DNA of 64,000 nucleotides from Wuchereria bancrofti (lineage: Eukaryota; Nematoda; Chromadorea; Rhabditida; Onchocercidae): contig SSBO01000001.1 in assembly GCA_005281725.1 (NCBI GenBank), positions 66,956 to 130,955 of the forward strand, in the 5' to 3' direction. The translations under genes and the position numbers were made by a program. The notes under the pieces are model-generated. The model was not told the DNA's origin, did no database searches, and was given only the letters and a program-made list of their open reading frames with translations. Positions 46,341 to 58,443 of this stretch are shown piece after piece; within the stretch, counting starts at the first letter, position 1, and each line of letters begins with the position of its first letter.

Positions 46341-46523
46341 ATGACCGAAAATAGATGCACGAATTACAGTGAAGAATATTGTTGTTTGCCTTTTCCATTT
46401 GTCGATAATGTAATTGAAAATTCAAATTATGTCAGTAAATATAAATATGCAATTGAAATTTATGAAAATTTCAAAAAGCAGCAAAAAGAAGAAAATGTTG
46501 AAAATCCGGAATATTGTACGTAG
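46341..46523 (+). CDS. Small acidic protein or first exon, unknown
   Basis: Sixty codons from the ATG at 46341 (MTENRCTNYSEEYCCLPFPF ... NPEYCT) to TAG, rich in Tyr, Glu, Asn and Lys. A short out-of-frame ATG at 46336 overlaps the start. A GTACGTAG sequence at the end could be a splice donor instead of the stop. No family is recognised. Its position opposite the 46176 start suggests a divergent pair. Confidence 0.4.
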   Translation: MTENRCTNYSEEYCCLPFPFVDNVIENSNYVSKYKYAIEIYENFKKQQKEENVENPEYCT

Positions 46524-48792
46524 TTGACGCGATAATTTACAATGATAATAATAATATGAGACCTGGAATAAATTAAACTACTAATTAAATCTTTCTGTTT
46601 ATTTTATTTTTTTTTTCTGCTTTTTTGCTTTCTTTTTTAAGTATGAAATAAAATAGCATTTGTAATTTTTTTTTTTTTTTTTTTTGTTAAATAAAGAAAG
46701 CAATAAATAAGTAAAATGATCGATTCAGTTAGTCTAACAAAAAAAAAAAAAAAGAATTTAGTTAGGAAATGTGAAATGTTGTCGTAATGTGGTAACTAAG
46801 TAACAGATTGAATGGATATATCTTACCTTGTTAGTACTACTAGCAACCAAACTTAATCAATATAATTTTGAAAAGAAAAAAAAAAAAAGAAAGAAAGAAT
46901 AGGTAAGATGAGAGATTGTTTAAATGAGGTAAATGAATAGCAGCAGCTCATTATTATTCAGGTAAATAAAAAAATCTAACATATAAGAGGTATATAATTT
47001 AGTGAAGATAAGTTTGATGACGAATATGACATGAAATAATGAAAGAGATAAATAATGATTGAAGCAGAATAGGAGAGAGAGAGAGAGAGAGAGTTGTTTT
47101 AAGCAAATGTTGAAGTGAAGAGGGAATGATTGACAATTGAAATGAAATGAGGAATAGAAAGTTGATAGAATTAGAATTAGAGTGGAAGGTTAATGATCGA
47201 CGAAGAGGTTAACACTGAGGATGACAAAATAGAAATGACAATGAAGAAAGAAATGAAATGAACCCAAAACTAACTAAAACCATTGAACCTTTGTCACGGG
47301 GTAACAATTAAACGAACGGTAGAGGAGGAACTTAAAAGTAACCTGTTTACATGTAAAAAGGTTAAAAACTTTCTATTTTAACAAATTTATTTGTTAAATA
47401 TTTATTATAACCTATTTTATGATTTATAAATCTATTATGAATTCTTTTAAATTTTGATCAATTTTCTTGACCTTTTTAACCTTTCCATTGCTTTTTGAAA
47501 TTACTCTTCTTCTACTTTAGGTAATTTTTACATTTGAAATTTTGTTAATAATAAGATAAATTTTTCCATCTTTCTTTTTTTTTTTTAATAAAAAAAAAAA
47601 TGTTTTTAATGATCGATTCATTCATGAACATATATGAACTAAATATAATGAAAATTTTGAAATTGTGACATAACTTTAAGACTGCTCTTGGAATCGATCA
47701 AATCAAGAAGCATTTAGACAATTTTTTATAATCAGTAACATTTAGAACAAAATTTTTTCTTTTATAATTTTAATTTTTTTCCATTACTAAATAGAAATAT
47801 AATTATAAGCTAAAGATGAATAAGCTGATGAAAAGAGCTACAAATGAATATTCGAATGGAAGAATGATTATAAGCTATGGGCGAATATTTTGATGAAATC
47901 AGTTATAAATAAAAGAAGATAGAAATGAAATTTAAAAAAATCCAAGTTGAATTAAATATTTTTAACGGAATATACAGAAGAAATTCCATAAAAAAATTAT
48001 TTAGATGTAGCAAATATGCATAAAAATTATAAATTTTTGTTGCTATTATTGTTTTTTCTTTTATAATTTTAATTTTTTCCATTATTTTGTTAAGTATAAA
48101 AGAAAATGATTGAAAATTTAAATTTTCCATTTTTATTTTTTTCAATAGAACACACACACATGCATACACACACACAAAAAACAAAAACATATTTTTAACA
48201 AATTATTTTGTCGTTTTCCTCTTTTGTCATTTTCTTTCTCATTATTTAATTAAAAAAGGAAGAAAAGAAAACAAATAAAAAAGAAAAAAAAATGATCATC
48301 GATTTGGATAAGATGGATAAGAGAGATAAGTATGATTTTTGTAAATTATCAAATTTATCAATAGGGTTATCATTAGATATAAAGAGATAAAAATGAAGAT
48401 AAACATTTTAAAAGCATAAACAAAAAAAAACAAAAATTAGAATGGAAGAAAAAAAATGGGATATGGGAGAGAGAGAGGGGGAGAGAGGGAGAGAGAAAAG
48501 AAAAAGAAAGAGAATATGATAAGACGAAGAGTGGAATTATTGAAAAGATAATGCTTTTTTTAATTGAGGACGTAACATGCATGGGACATCAAATATACAT
48601 CCACTTTTATCGAATTTAAATTTTTTCACCTTTTTTAAAATGATCAATCAGTTATATTTCATATATACAATTTATTTTATGAAATTATTAATAAAGTAAT
48701 ATCTATGTAATTTGTCATATTTTTCATAATAGATTAATTAGTAAAAAATAACCAAAAATTAATGAACAAACTGTTATAGAAGTGCAACCGAT

Positions 48793-48872
48793 GTGTGTAT
48801 GTGTATGTGTGCATGTGTGTGTGTGTATGTGTGTATGTGTATGTGTGTATGTATGCGTGTATGTGTGTGTAA
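48793..48872. repeat. (TG)n/(TATG)n microsatellite
   Basis: GTGTGTATGTGTATGTG-type repeat of about 80 bp. Confidence 0.95.
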
Positions 48873-49425
48873 ATCATTCATTTCAGTAAAAATTTCTTGA
48901 GTAAAAGAAGAAAAAAAAAAGTGGAAAAGAGAAGGAACCAAAAATATTTTTTTCATCGATTAAGAAAAGTTAATTTTTTTAATTTTTTTTTTTCCTCGAA
49001 ATATGTTTCATAAAGAAAAATAGGAAAAAAAAGAGTGAAAGAGTAGAGAATGAAATGATCAGCTGATGTTACTCTTTTTTTATTCATTTTAGGATGACAA
49101 TTTAACAATATGACAATGATAATAAAAGAATTTATTTATAAAATGAATAAATTTTTACTATTCGATTCTTTTCTCTCCCTTTTCATTTTCTTTTTCTCTT
49201 TTAAAAATAAAAAAAAAAAAGAAAAATTGTAATTTTAACAACAAATACTGTTTTCTTTCTTTCCTAAAAAAAAATGATTTTTTTGTCTTTTCGTTTTTTG
49301 AAAAAAATTTATGGTTTTTCATTGAAACATAAATATGACAATTAAAGAATGTCGAAGAGATAAATAATTTTTACTCATTCATTATTTGCTCGTTTAATGC
49401 AAAATACTGGATTGCATGCAGTGCG

Positions 49426-49458
49426 CGCTCAATTGCATGCAATACATGCAATTGAGCG
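49426..49458. repeat. Perfect 14-bp inverted repeat hairpin
   Basis: CGCTCAATTGCATG, five bases (CAATA), then CATGCAATTGAGCG, its exact reverse complement. The block includes the palindrome ATTGCATGCAAT and is preceded by another GATTGCATGCAG. It stands out as GC-richer than the surrounding DNA. Confidence 0.85.
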
Positions 49459-49684
49459 ATTTATTACAACTATTTTCGTCTGATATGATTGATAATTGTG
49501 AAATGAATGATAATTTATAATTAATTAACATCATCTAATGTCATCTCTTTAATGAATTCAAATAATAGAAATTGCAAGACTAACTAATTGCATGTATTTA
49601 ATGAGTGATACACTAACTGTTATATTCCTTTTATGATTCTTTAATTTTTGATAAATTGTTAATGAGGCTATTCTATTTATTTTT

Positions 49685-49980
49685 ACGATAAAATTAAATT
49701 ACAAAATTCATTTTTTTTTTCCGAAAAAAGTACGAAAATTTGAAGATAATTTAAAATAATATGAGAAAAATCAATTGAAAATATCTATTAGTTTACTAAA
49801 ATATGAAAAAGATATTATTAAATCTGATATTATCATTAAAAATGTTGGAAAGAAATTTTTATATAATTTTTAATTTTAGCTAAGACGAAGGAATAATTCC
49901 ATTGTTATTATCAAGATTTTAGCAAATGTTGAAAGAAAACTTTTATGAAATTCGAGAAGATAAAATGGTTTAAAAAACTA
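49685..49980. repeat. Dispersed repeat, copy 2
   Basis: Same orientation as the 42765-43020 copy, with matching word order but many substitutions and small indels. Confidence 0.6.
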
Positions 49981-51446
49981 TTCAGATTATATGATTTGTA
50001 AAAAAAAAAAAATTAATTAGAATGAGAAATGTAGAGACTAGTATCTTAGTATCTCTATCAGAAATTTCAAATCTATTTATGATGATAAGAATATTACAAT
50101 TTTAGTATTTATTATCAGTTAAATTATATCGAAAATTTTAAATCAATCAATAATTATGTAAAAAGTATTGAGATGTTATCAGTTAAACTATAGCAGAAGA
50201 TATGAAAATAAGTTTTAAAAGAAAATGTTAGATTTTTTAAATGTTTAGCATACCTCCTTATATCGACAAAAATGAAAAGCTTTTAAATTGATTGTCATTT
50301 CTTTAACAAGTGTATGATACATTTTCACTTATCAGTATTGACAAGAACTGTTTAAGTTATCAATTATCATTATCAAAAATGATCGCTCATATCATTTTTC
50401 AAATATTATCAAAATTTTCAAAATATTATCATTTTTGAAAAGTTACAATTACTATTGTATTACTTTATAGATCATATGATTGACATATTTTTGAGGACAA
50501 AAAGTTGACATTTGTTGACAGTTGTTGAAATTACAAAGTTCCACGATAATAAATACATATATCGGATACACATAGCGACATGGATCTAGAATTATACACA
50601 GACAGGTGTAAACAGACGTACGGAACAAGGAAGTAAGTACACATACAAAATTTGAAATTTGAAAAAAGATATAATCAGGAATGATAGGATGAAAAATTGT
50701 TGTATATTTCCCATACAACTTTTTCATTCTTTTTCAAATTGATTGAAAATAAAAACATTTGGTAAAAATGATATGAATAACTAAAAGATATGAAATAAAC
50801 AAATTTTTAAATATTTTTGAAAAGAATAAATAATCAAAAGCTATTTTACATCATCATTCATCAAAATAATTTTTTCATGAATTTTTTTTTTTTTTTTTTG
50901 TTTTTCAAAATTTCATAAGAATTACAGGTATATTTTATCATATAGGGTGTTCATGAATATTTCAAAAGTTCAACAAGATAAACTAATATTATTTTTAATT
51001 TTTTATTAAAAACAAATTTTTTTTTTTTTGATAAACTTATTGTTTTATAAATATTGTTAAAATTTTATTGAAATATGTAGAAAATTGAAATATGTAAAAA
51101 TTTATTTAGAAGTAATTTAAGCAAGTATTATATAAGCAAGTAAGGATAATTTACTAAACATTATTGGGCCGTTTTCTTTTTTTCTCTCTCTCTCTCTCTC
51201 TCTGCTAAGTATTTTTTATGTGCATTTCCTGTAAATTCAATTTCTACAGCTTATTGAAAATGAAATATTTAATCCCTGAAAGTTAGAAAAGGAAATTAAA
51301 GATATCACTTTCCTCAATAATAGCTAATTGTAATCGATCTGATCTAATTGATCAAACTAATAAATGAAAAGATCAAATTTTTGAAAGAAACTAAATATAT
51401 TCTAGATTTTATACTAATCTTTCTGCTTTTTTTATGAACGAATGAA

Positions 51447-52392
51447 ATGGCAAAATACTGTGACAATAGCTGGAGGAATGTTAAAATGCTACTACAATAG
51501 TAGAAGTGCTGCTACAATAGTGGGATTGTTTGGGATGTTAAAATGCCACTACAATGCTACTACAATAGTAGAAAGAACTGGGATGTTAAAATGCCACTAA
51601 AAGGGCGGAAATGTTTGGAATGTTAAAATGCTACTACAACAGTAGAAATGAATGGAATGTTAAAATGCTACTACAATAGTAGGAATGAATGGAATGTTAA
51701 AATGCTACTACAATAGTAGAAATGAATGGAATGTTAAAATGCTACTACAATAGTAGAAATGAATGGAATGTTAAAATGCTACTACAACAGTAGAAATGAA
51801 TGGAATGTTAAAATGCTACTACAATAGTAGAAATGAATGGAATGTTAAAATGCTACTACAATAGTAGGAATGAATGGAATGTTAAAATGCTACTACAATA
51901 GTAGGAATGAATGGAATGTTAAAATGCTACTACAATAGTAGGAATGAATGGAATGTTAAAATGCTACTACAATAGTAGGAATGAATGGAATGTTAAAATG
52001 CTACTACAATAGTAGGAATGAATGGAATGTTAAAATGCTACTACAATAGTAGGAATGAATGGAATGTTAAAATGCTACTACAACAGTAGAAATGAATGGA
52101 ATGTTAAAATGCTACTACAATAGTAGGAATGAATGGAATGTTAAAATGCTACTACAATAGTAGAAATGAATGGAATGTTAAAATGCTACTACAATAGTAG
52201 AAATGAATGGAATGTTAAAATGCTACTACAATAGTAGAAATGAATGGAATGTTAAAATGCTACTACAATAGTAGGAATGAATGAAATGTTAAAATGCTAC
52301 TACAATAGTAAAAAAAATGAATGGAATGTTAAAATGCTGCTACAGTAACAGAAAATAGCTGAAATGTTAAAATGCTATTGCAGTATTGAAGA
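51447..52392 (+). repeat. 37-bp satellite with a hairpin in each unit
   Basis: About 18 regular 37-bp units from roughly 51640 to 52310, flanked by more diverged ones. Each unit has GGAATGTTAAAATG followed by CTACTACAATAGTAG, a perfect 6-bp stem around CAA. The period is not a multiple of three and the units carry stops, so it is non-coding. Confidence 0.95.
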
Positions 52393-52795
52393 AAAAAAAA
52401 AACAGAAATAGCTTTCCAAATCTTTGTTTAAGAGAAAATTATCGATCTCTTATGAAGTACCAATGAAAAGAAAGTAAAATTGGATTTTAAATAGCTCACA
52501 ATTTGTACTCTAAACTTTCAATATATTTCTGTTTAAGTACATTAATTTTAAAGAAAATTTGCAAATTGAAAAAATGTACAATTGAAACTAAAATTTTTGA
52601 AATTGTAATTAAAACTAAAGAAATAAAATGAAATTACTTTTAGAATTTTCAATCAAAGCATACCAAGTAAGTAATTAGCGCCAATGCAACAAATCGAACT
52701 TAATCAATGAGTAATAAATTTCAATTTATAGCTCATGCACAGATTGTGATAAATAAATAATGCGCAAAAATCTCTCTTTTCCACTTTTTCTTCTT

Positions 52796-52854
52796 CCGCC
52801 AAATTAACCAAAACTGGTTCCAATAACAATTTTAAAAAAAGGTTAACCGCCAAA
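52796..52854 (-). promoter_or_regulatory. Pair of TTTGGCGG motifs
   Basis: CCGCCAAA on the + strand at 52796-52803 and 52847-52854, same orientation. TTTGGCGG resembles the E2F consensus. Two copies within 59 bp are unlikely by chance at this base composition. Confidence 0.25.
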
Positions 52855-52908
52855 AAATCAGAAATTTAAAAATTGAAATTGAAGAGATAAGAATGGAAGG
52901 CAACAATA

Positions 52909-52974
52909 TTACGAGGACATATGCAAAGAATGAAAAGACAGGTTAGGTGAAGAGGATGATCGGACATTGATGAC
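52909..52974 (-). CDS. Candidate terminal exon, Ser-rich
   Basis: After a weak GGAG acceptor the minus strand reads VINVRSSSSPNLSFHSLHM, then SS and a stop. Phase 0 fits the exon ending at 56948. The pyrimidine-rich sequence could equally be intron, so this is only a candidate. Confidence 0.2.
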   Translation of the reverse strand, partial: VINVRSSSSPNLSFHSLHMSS

Positions 52975-53009
52975 CTCCAAAAAGAAATATTAAGAAAGAA
53001 ATCATTTTT

Positions 53010-53175
53010 TTCAAAAAATATTTTTTTGAAAGGTCAAAAAAAAAAGAAGAAGTAGGCAGGTGGTTTTTACAGTGATGAATTTTTCATAAATTAAATTGAA
53101 AATAATAAAAATAGAAGTTTTCTAACACTAAACAATCTGGAATATTGCCTGGAATAATTTATTAGGAAAAACCAA
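53010..53175. repeat. Direct repeat, copy 1 (partner 54250-54415)
   Basis: Shares GCAGGTGGTTTTTACA, TGATGAATTTTTCAT and TGCCTGGAATAATTTATTAG in the same order with the partner copy about 1.24 kb downstream. Confidence 0.75.
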
Positions 53176-54249
53176 TTTCCGATTTGAAAGTGTCCTAAAA
53201 TTTATCTATTTTGGATGGATAACAAATAGTTACAATTTGTTAAGTAGTAGTGATAAAAGAAAATAAAAAATGAATGAATGGATAAATTTATTTTCACTTT
53301 ATATAAACATGGCAAAGTTAATTCAGGCAAAAGAAATTGAAATCAAAATTGTTGAAATTATTAATCAAATAAGTTGTACGTTTAATAAATAGAATTTCTG
53401 TGCAAGACAAAAGAAGTGATAATTTAAAAATTTTTCAAAATCTTAAGAAAGTTATCATTAAAGAAGAAAAAAAAGGCTCGCTGTCTATGATGTGATAATA
53501 TTTTTAAAATAATCAAATGAATAATACTTTTTATAACTTATTAACAAAAATCTCAAAAAGTAATTAATTATATTATCATAAATTAGCAGTTGCAATAATT
53601 TGGAGATTAATAATAACAACCATTTTAAGAAATATCAAAATTCAAATTTAATATAAAATCAGTAAGGTTAAAATTTTCAAATTTTGAGCTTAATAATAAA
53701 TTTAATCTAAAAATTTGAAAAGTTAATGATAAGAAAGAGTAGTTTATAAATGAGCAATATCGAATCAAAATATCTTTTATATAATTAACCTGATCGACCT
53801 CCTAAAGTATTCAATCTATCTATTACACATTTTCTAAACTTTCCCTCCAATTTTTTTGCATTTTTTTTTCTTGTTAAAAAAAATCTTTGACCTTAGGAAA
53901 TAAAAAAAATTATAAATTTGAGAAGAAGAAATGCTATATTTTGCTATAATTATTTATATAATTATTTATTACAAGCTAATAAAGACAGACAACTATCGTA
54001 TTTGAAAAAAAAAAAAATAAATTTGTGGTATGAAAAAAAAAAAAGCTATCAAAATAATTATACACAAATTAAATGATAGGATGGTGCATACATTAGCAAT
54101 GCTTATTACATTCATCTTTGTGGTTAATTAAAATTATTTTCTAACTAGTCGTAATTAACTTTTTTGCATTGCTCAATTTAACAATAAATTAATATTAACT
54201 TAGTATGCATTGTATCCATCATTATATAATTTTATTATCAATAAAAAAA

Positions 54250-54415
54250 AAAAGAATATTTCTTTGAAAAGTCAAAAAAGAAAAAGCAGGTGGTTTTTAC
54301 ATTGATGAATTTTTCATGGGTTCAATTGAAAATAGTAAAAATATAAGCTTTCAAATTATTCTAAAAAAACAAATGATTTGTGTTAGTGCCTGGAATAATT
54401 TATTAGGAAAAATCA
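54250..54415. repeat. Direct repeat, copy 2 (partner 53010-53175)
   Basis: Same blocks and orientation as copy 1, with a diverged middle. It looks like a low-copy mobile or duplicated segment; no coding capacity is seen. Confidence 0.75.
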
Positions 54416-55664
54416 ACCATATAATTAATTTAAAAATAATAAAAAGTGTTTTGTTTAACAATATGATAAACAATAGAATAATATAACAATAATTAATAAT
54501 AATAATAAATAATAAATAATAATAACAATAATGATAACAATATTTTTAATATTTTCTTTTCATTTATGCATGCATTTCTGCACTTTTTTTATTGCAAATG
54601 CATGCAACCTAAAATATTTCACCCTTTTTTGCATTTTTCGATTAATTTTTAAACTTTTCCTATATTGATGTAGTAAGAAAAAAAAGATATAGTAAATATG
54701 TCATTGAAATTGTTAATAATACAAACATCCAATTGGAGGATTAAAAAGTTGAATATTAAATTTATGACTATAATAAGACTAAAAGATTAAAATTCATAAT
54801 TTGTTAATAATTTTTTTAAATAAAAGATCGAAATTCATAGTTTGTTAATGATTTTTTTTTTAAATAATTTTGAATAATTTTTTAAATAATTTCAAAAACT
54901 AATAATTCTGATAAAATTTGAAAAAAAAAATGATCAACGAAAGAAAGAAAGTGTTAAATTTTATTTACTTGCATGAAAAAAAAAAAAGAGCTAGAAACCT
55001 GTTTGTGATCATTTCTGGTAGATTTTTAAATTTTTACCAATTTAACGGAAAAGAATTGAATAATGAAAATTTAATAGACAGCTAATGCTTTTTTTTCTTT
55101 TCTTTCTTTCTCTTTTTTTTTTTTTTGATAATTTGCTATGCTAAAATAGACGAGAATATAGCTGAAATTTAATTCCTTCCTTTCTAAAATACTAACAATA
55201 AAATTATGGCAAGTAATTTTCATTTTTTCTTTTTTTTTTTTTTTTTTGAGAAAAAACAATTTTTATCAAAGAAATATTTAGCTATAAAACATTTTTTTAG
55301 ATTTGATAAAATAAATTATTGGATGATCTGTTGAAAAGTTTAATGAAATTTAACAAATAACAGAAACAATCGACTGCATAAAATTTTGTAATATATTTAA
55401 GAAATTTATAGCATAAATTTTTAATTAGAATAATGAAAAAAAATGAGAAAAAGGAGGGAAAGAAAAGAAATCTGAAAATGATAGAAATATGAAATCATCA
55501 TTAAAAGAAAAATAAATTTGAAATTTTGTTAAAAAAGTATTAAATTAGAAGAATACTGTTGAAAGTATGAAAGAAGGAAGTATTTAGTTTAAGTTATTAA
55601 AAAAAAAAAAAAAAGATTTGAAAGGATGAGAACTGAATTAATCAATTTCTTTTATTAATACTCG

Positions 55665-55703
55665 TTACGTCATCGTTATCAAGTAGATATTCTCGTGACG
55701 TAA
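55665..55703. promoter_or_regulatory. Inverted pair of CRE/bZIP sites
   Basis: TTACGTCA (55665-55672) and its reverse complement TGACGTAA (55696-55703), each preceded by CTCG, with a further ATGACGG nearby. Both match CREB/ATF or PAR-bZIP sites. Confidence 0.35.
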
Positions 55704-56708
55704 TATGACGGAATATCAAATATGAATATACGCTTGATGAAAAAGGATATTAATTTATGATATAATTAATCATTAATTATATTTGTATTATTATAATTAT
55801 TACTGATTGCACTGATGAATTATTTTAGTACAGAAAATTGTCTAAATATTAATTAATAAAAATGAAACAAATTAAAGAATGAAATATCAAATAATATTTG
55901 CAATTTTAATATATTTTTAATGTGTACTTCAAAATTTTTTAATATATGCAAGAAAAAAAAGCTTCAAAACTTAAAAAAATTTAAACTAATGGAACATTAT
56001 AAAAAAAAAAAAAAAGTCTTTTCAATTATTGATACTTTTTAAATAATTAATAAAATAGCATGACTAAAATCTAGCACAAATAATAGCAATTAATAATTAA
56101 TTTTTTTTTTTCTTCATTGCAACAGCTAAAATGTTAATATATGCAAAATATTAATTAGTTTTTTTTTGTCTTTTTTTTTTGCTTAAAATATTTTAATGAA
56201 TATTTATTTATTCATTCATTTATTTTGCTGATTTCATGTAGGAAATTATTGCTGAATTTTAATGAAGAGATAATTATTAGTTAATGTTAGATGAAAATAT
56301 ATAAAATTTGATAAAATGGAAATAATATGAAGAAAATGATAGAGGAAATAAGAAATAGTCAAATTAATATTATTCATATTTCATGCATTTATATTAATTT
56401 TCTTTAGTACATTGTATGATGTCACTAAGGTTAAGGTCATATTTCATATGAAGTAGTAAATTATAGTAAGAGGTTAATAATTGTTGCACTTCTAATGGTT
56501 TTTATAATTATCTTTATTCATTTTAATATCTCCTCTCTCTCTCTTTCTTTCTTTCTCTCTCTCTCTCTCTCTTTCGTTCTCCAGTTATGAATTCAAATTA
56601 ACATTTCTTACAAACATTGTTGCATAACTTTGTATTCGAAACATAATTGATCTTAGATGATAATTAAACTAAATTAAATTACTGCAAATTAACAAGTTGT
56701 TAACTATC

Positions 56709-56965
56709 AAAGAATATACCTGATTTTGCTTTGCTCGAATTATATTAAAGAATATACCTGATTTTGTCTTTTTCAAATTATATTAAAGAATATACCTGAT
56801 TTTTTCTTTTTCAAATTATATTAAAGAATATACCTGATTTTGTCTTTTTCAAATTATATTAAAGAATATACCTGATTTTGTCTTTCTCGAATTATATTAA
56901 AGAATATACCTGATTTTGTTTTATTCGGATTATATTAAAGAATATACCTGATTTTGTCTTGCTCG
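56709..56965 (-). repeat. 38-bp tandem array, each unit carrying a copy of the splice donor
   Basis: Seven AAAGAATATACCTGATTTTG blocks start at 56709, 56747, 56785, 56823, 56861, 56899 and 56937, exactly 38 bp apart. On the minus strand each unit is about 21 nt resembling the end of the adjacent exon (ATTCGAGCAAGACAAAATC then AG) followed by GTATATTCTTTAATATA. The unit at 56937 merges into the real exon and supplies its donor at 56947/56946. Confidence 0.9.
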
Positions 56966-58408
56966 AATTGTAGGATGTAAACGAAATTGAGTGCATCCTT
57001 CAGTTTTTAACATTTGGTATCGTTTGGATCGTAAATTTGCAACCGTATTAGCACCGGAACGCATTGCACGTTTGTTACGTTTTGCTCGAGAGATTCGATG
57101 ATGTTGCTGTAAACATATTTATTTTATTTCGTTTTTCTTTTTTCTCTCTCGTTCACTCTGTTTTTTTTTTCTTTTTTTTTGAATCATTTATGCAAATTTC
57201 TGTAGTTCATTATATATAAATTAAATAAACAAAAACAGAAAAAAAGTGTAATAATTTTAAGCATTTATAATTATTTCGGAAAATCATATCATATCAGAAA
57301 AAAAAAATATCAGAAAAGATTTTCCTATTTAAAATTTTGATGATGAGAACATTTATGACATTATATATTGTAAAAGTAAAAAATATTAAATTAGTTGAAA
57401 AAAAAAAAAGAGAAAAAAGATTATGTCTTTTATATTTTCAATAATAACTTTAGACATCTTTTTAAATATTTTGATTCGTCATCTTTTTTTTTGAATTCAA
57501 ATTTAAGAGATTGTAAATTAAATCTAACTTTTCAATAAAATGCAAAAATTTAATCTAAATCTAAAATTTATTAACTCAACAAATCTTCTTTTGCAATCAA
57601 ATAAAGCGTAAAAATTTTTGCATTAAATAAATGTGAAAAATGTCTTCTCTTCCTGCAAATAATAGCAAATAATTATTATTAGCGTAAATGTATAATTCGC
57701 ATCTAATAAGCACAAGCGTATATACACGTACGTATTTCACGTATCTGTCCAAATAATGATGAAAATTTTTATTAATTATGAAAAAAGCAAAAGATTTGAT
57801 TTTCTAATAAAGAAAGAACAGAGAGATTTTTTTTTTCCTTTCTTTTCTCTCATCATAAAAAGTGCTTTTTTTATTTAAAAAAAAAACTATCAAAAAAAAA
57901 GGAACGTAATTTCAGTAATTTCAAAAATGATTTTATTAATGAATACATCATTTTACTCAAAAAAAAAAATTTTTTTTTTCGATTTTTCTAAATAACATTT
58001 GAATATTTAATTTAACTTATTAACTCTAATTACTAGTAAAGTAACTAGATGAAACATATAACATACATACATACACACAGATACACAAACACATACATAC
58101 ATACACATACAGAAACAGACATATAAAATGTGTACCAATCTCAAAGATCCTTTCTTGATTGCGGAAGAGTGAAAGAAAGAAATGATGGATAGAGGAGGAA
58201 TTATCGACAGATTGATTAGAATTAGTCCATCTGTTGCTAACAGAACCAAATTGTAATTCCTTTTATTCATTCATTCATTCATTTTGGTAGATTAAAAGAC
58301 TGACTGACTAACTGACTGAACGAATGAATAATTTATAAGATTAATTATTAAAATGTTTATTCATCCAGTCATTCATTCATTCATTTTGGTAGATTAAAAG
58401 ACTGACTG

Positions 58409-58443
<35 letters not shown>

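Larger units (their letters stand above)
46524..56708. other. Long stretch without a firm gene
   Basis: Contains GA, TG and poly-A tracts, a 14-bp-stem hairpin, a 37-bp satellite, dispersed repeats and several regulatory-looking motif pairs, listed separately. It is probably intron and 3' part of the minus-strand gene whose last firm exon ends at 56948, plus spacer. One candidate terminal exon lies at 52909-52974. Confidence 0.45.

Noticed and set aside
47278..47340. Minus-strand 54-nt micro-exon near the 46.2-kb starts
   Set aside because: Has AG and GT edges, but the polypyrimidine tract is poor and nothing upstream or downstream supports it.
50452..50727. 91-codon minus-strand frame
   Set aside because: No splice context, low-information composition, and no partner exons; probably chance.
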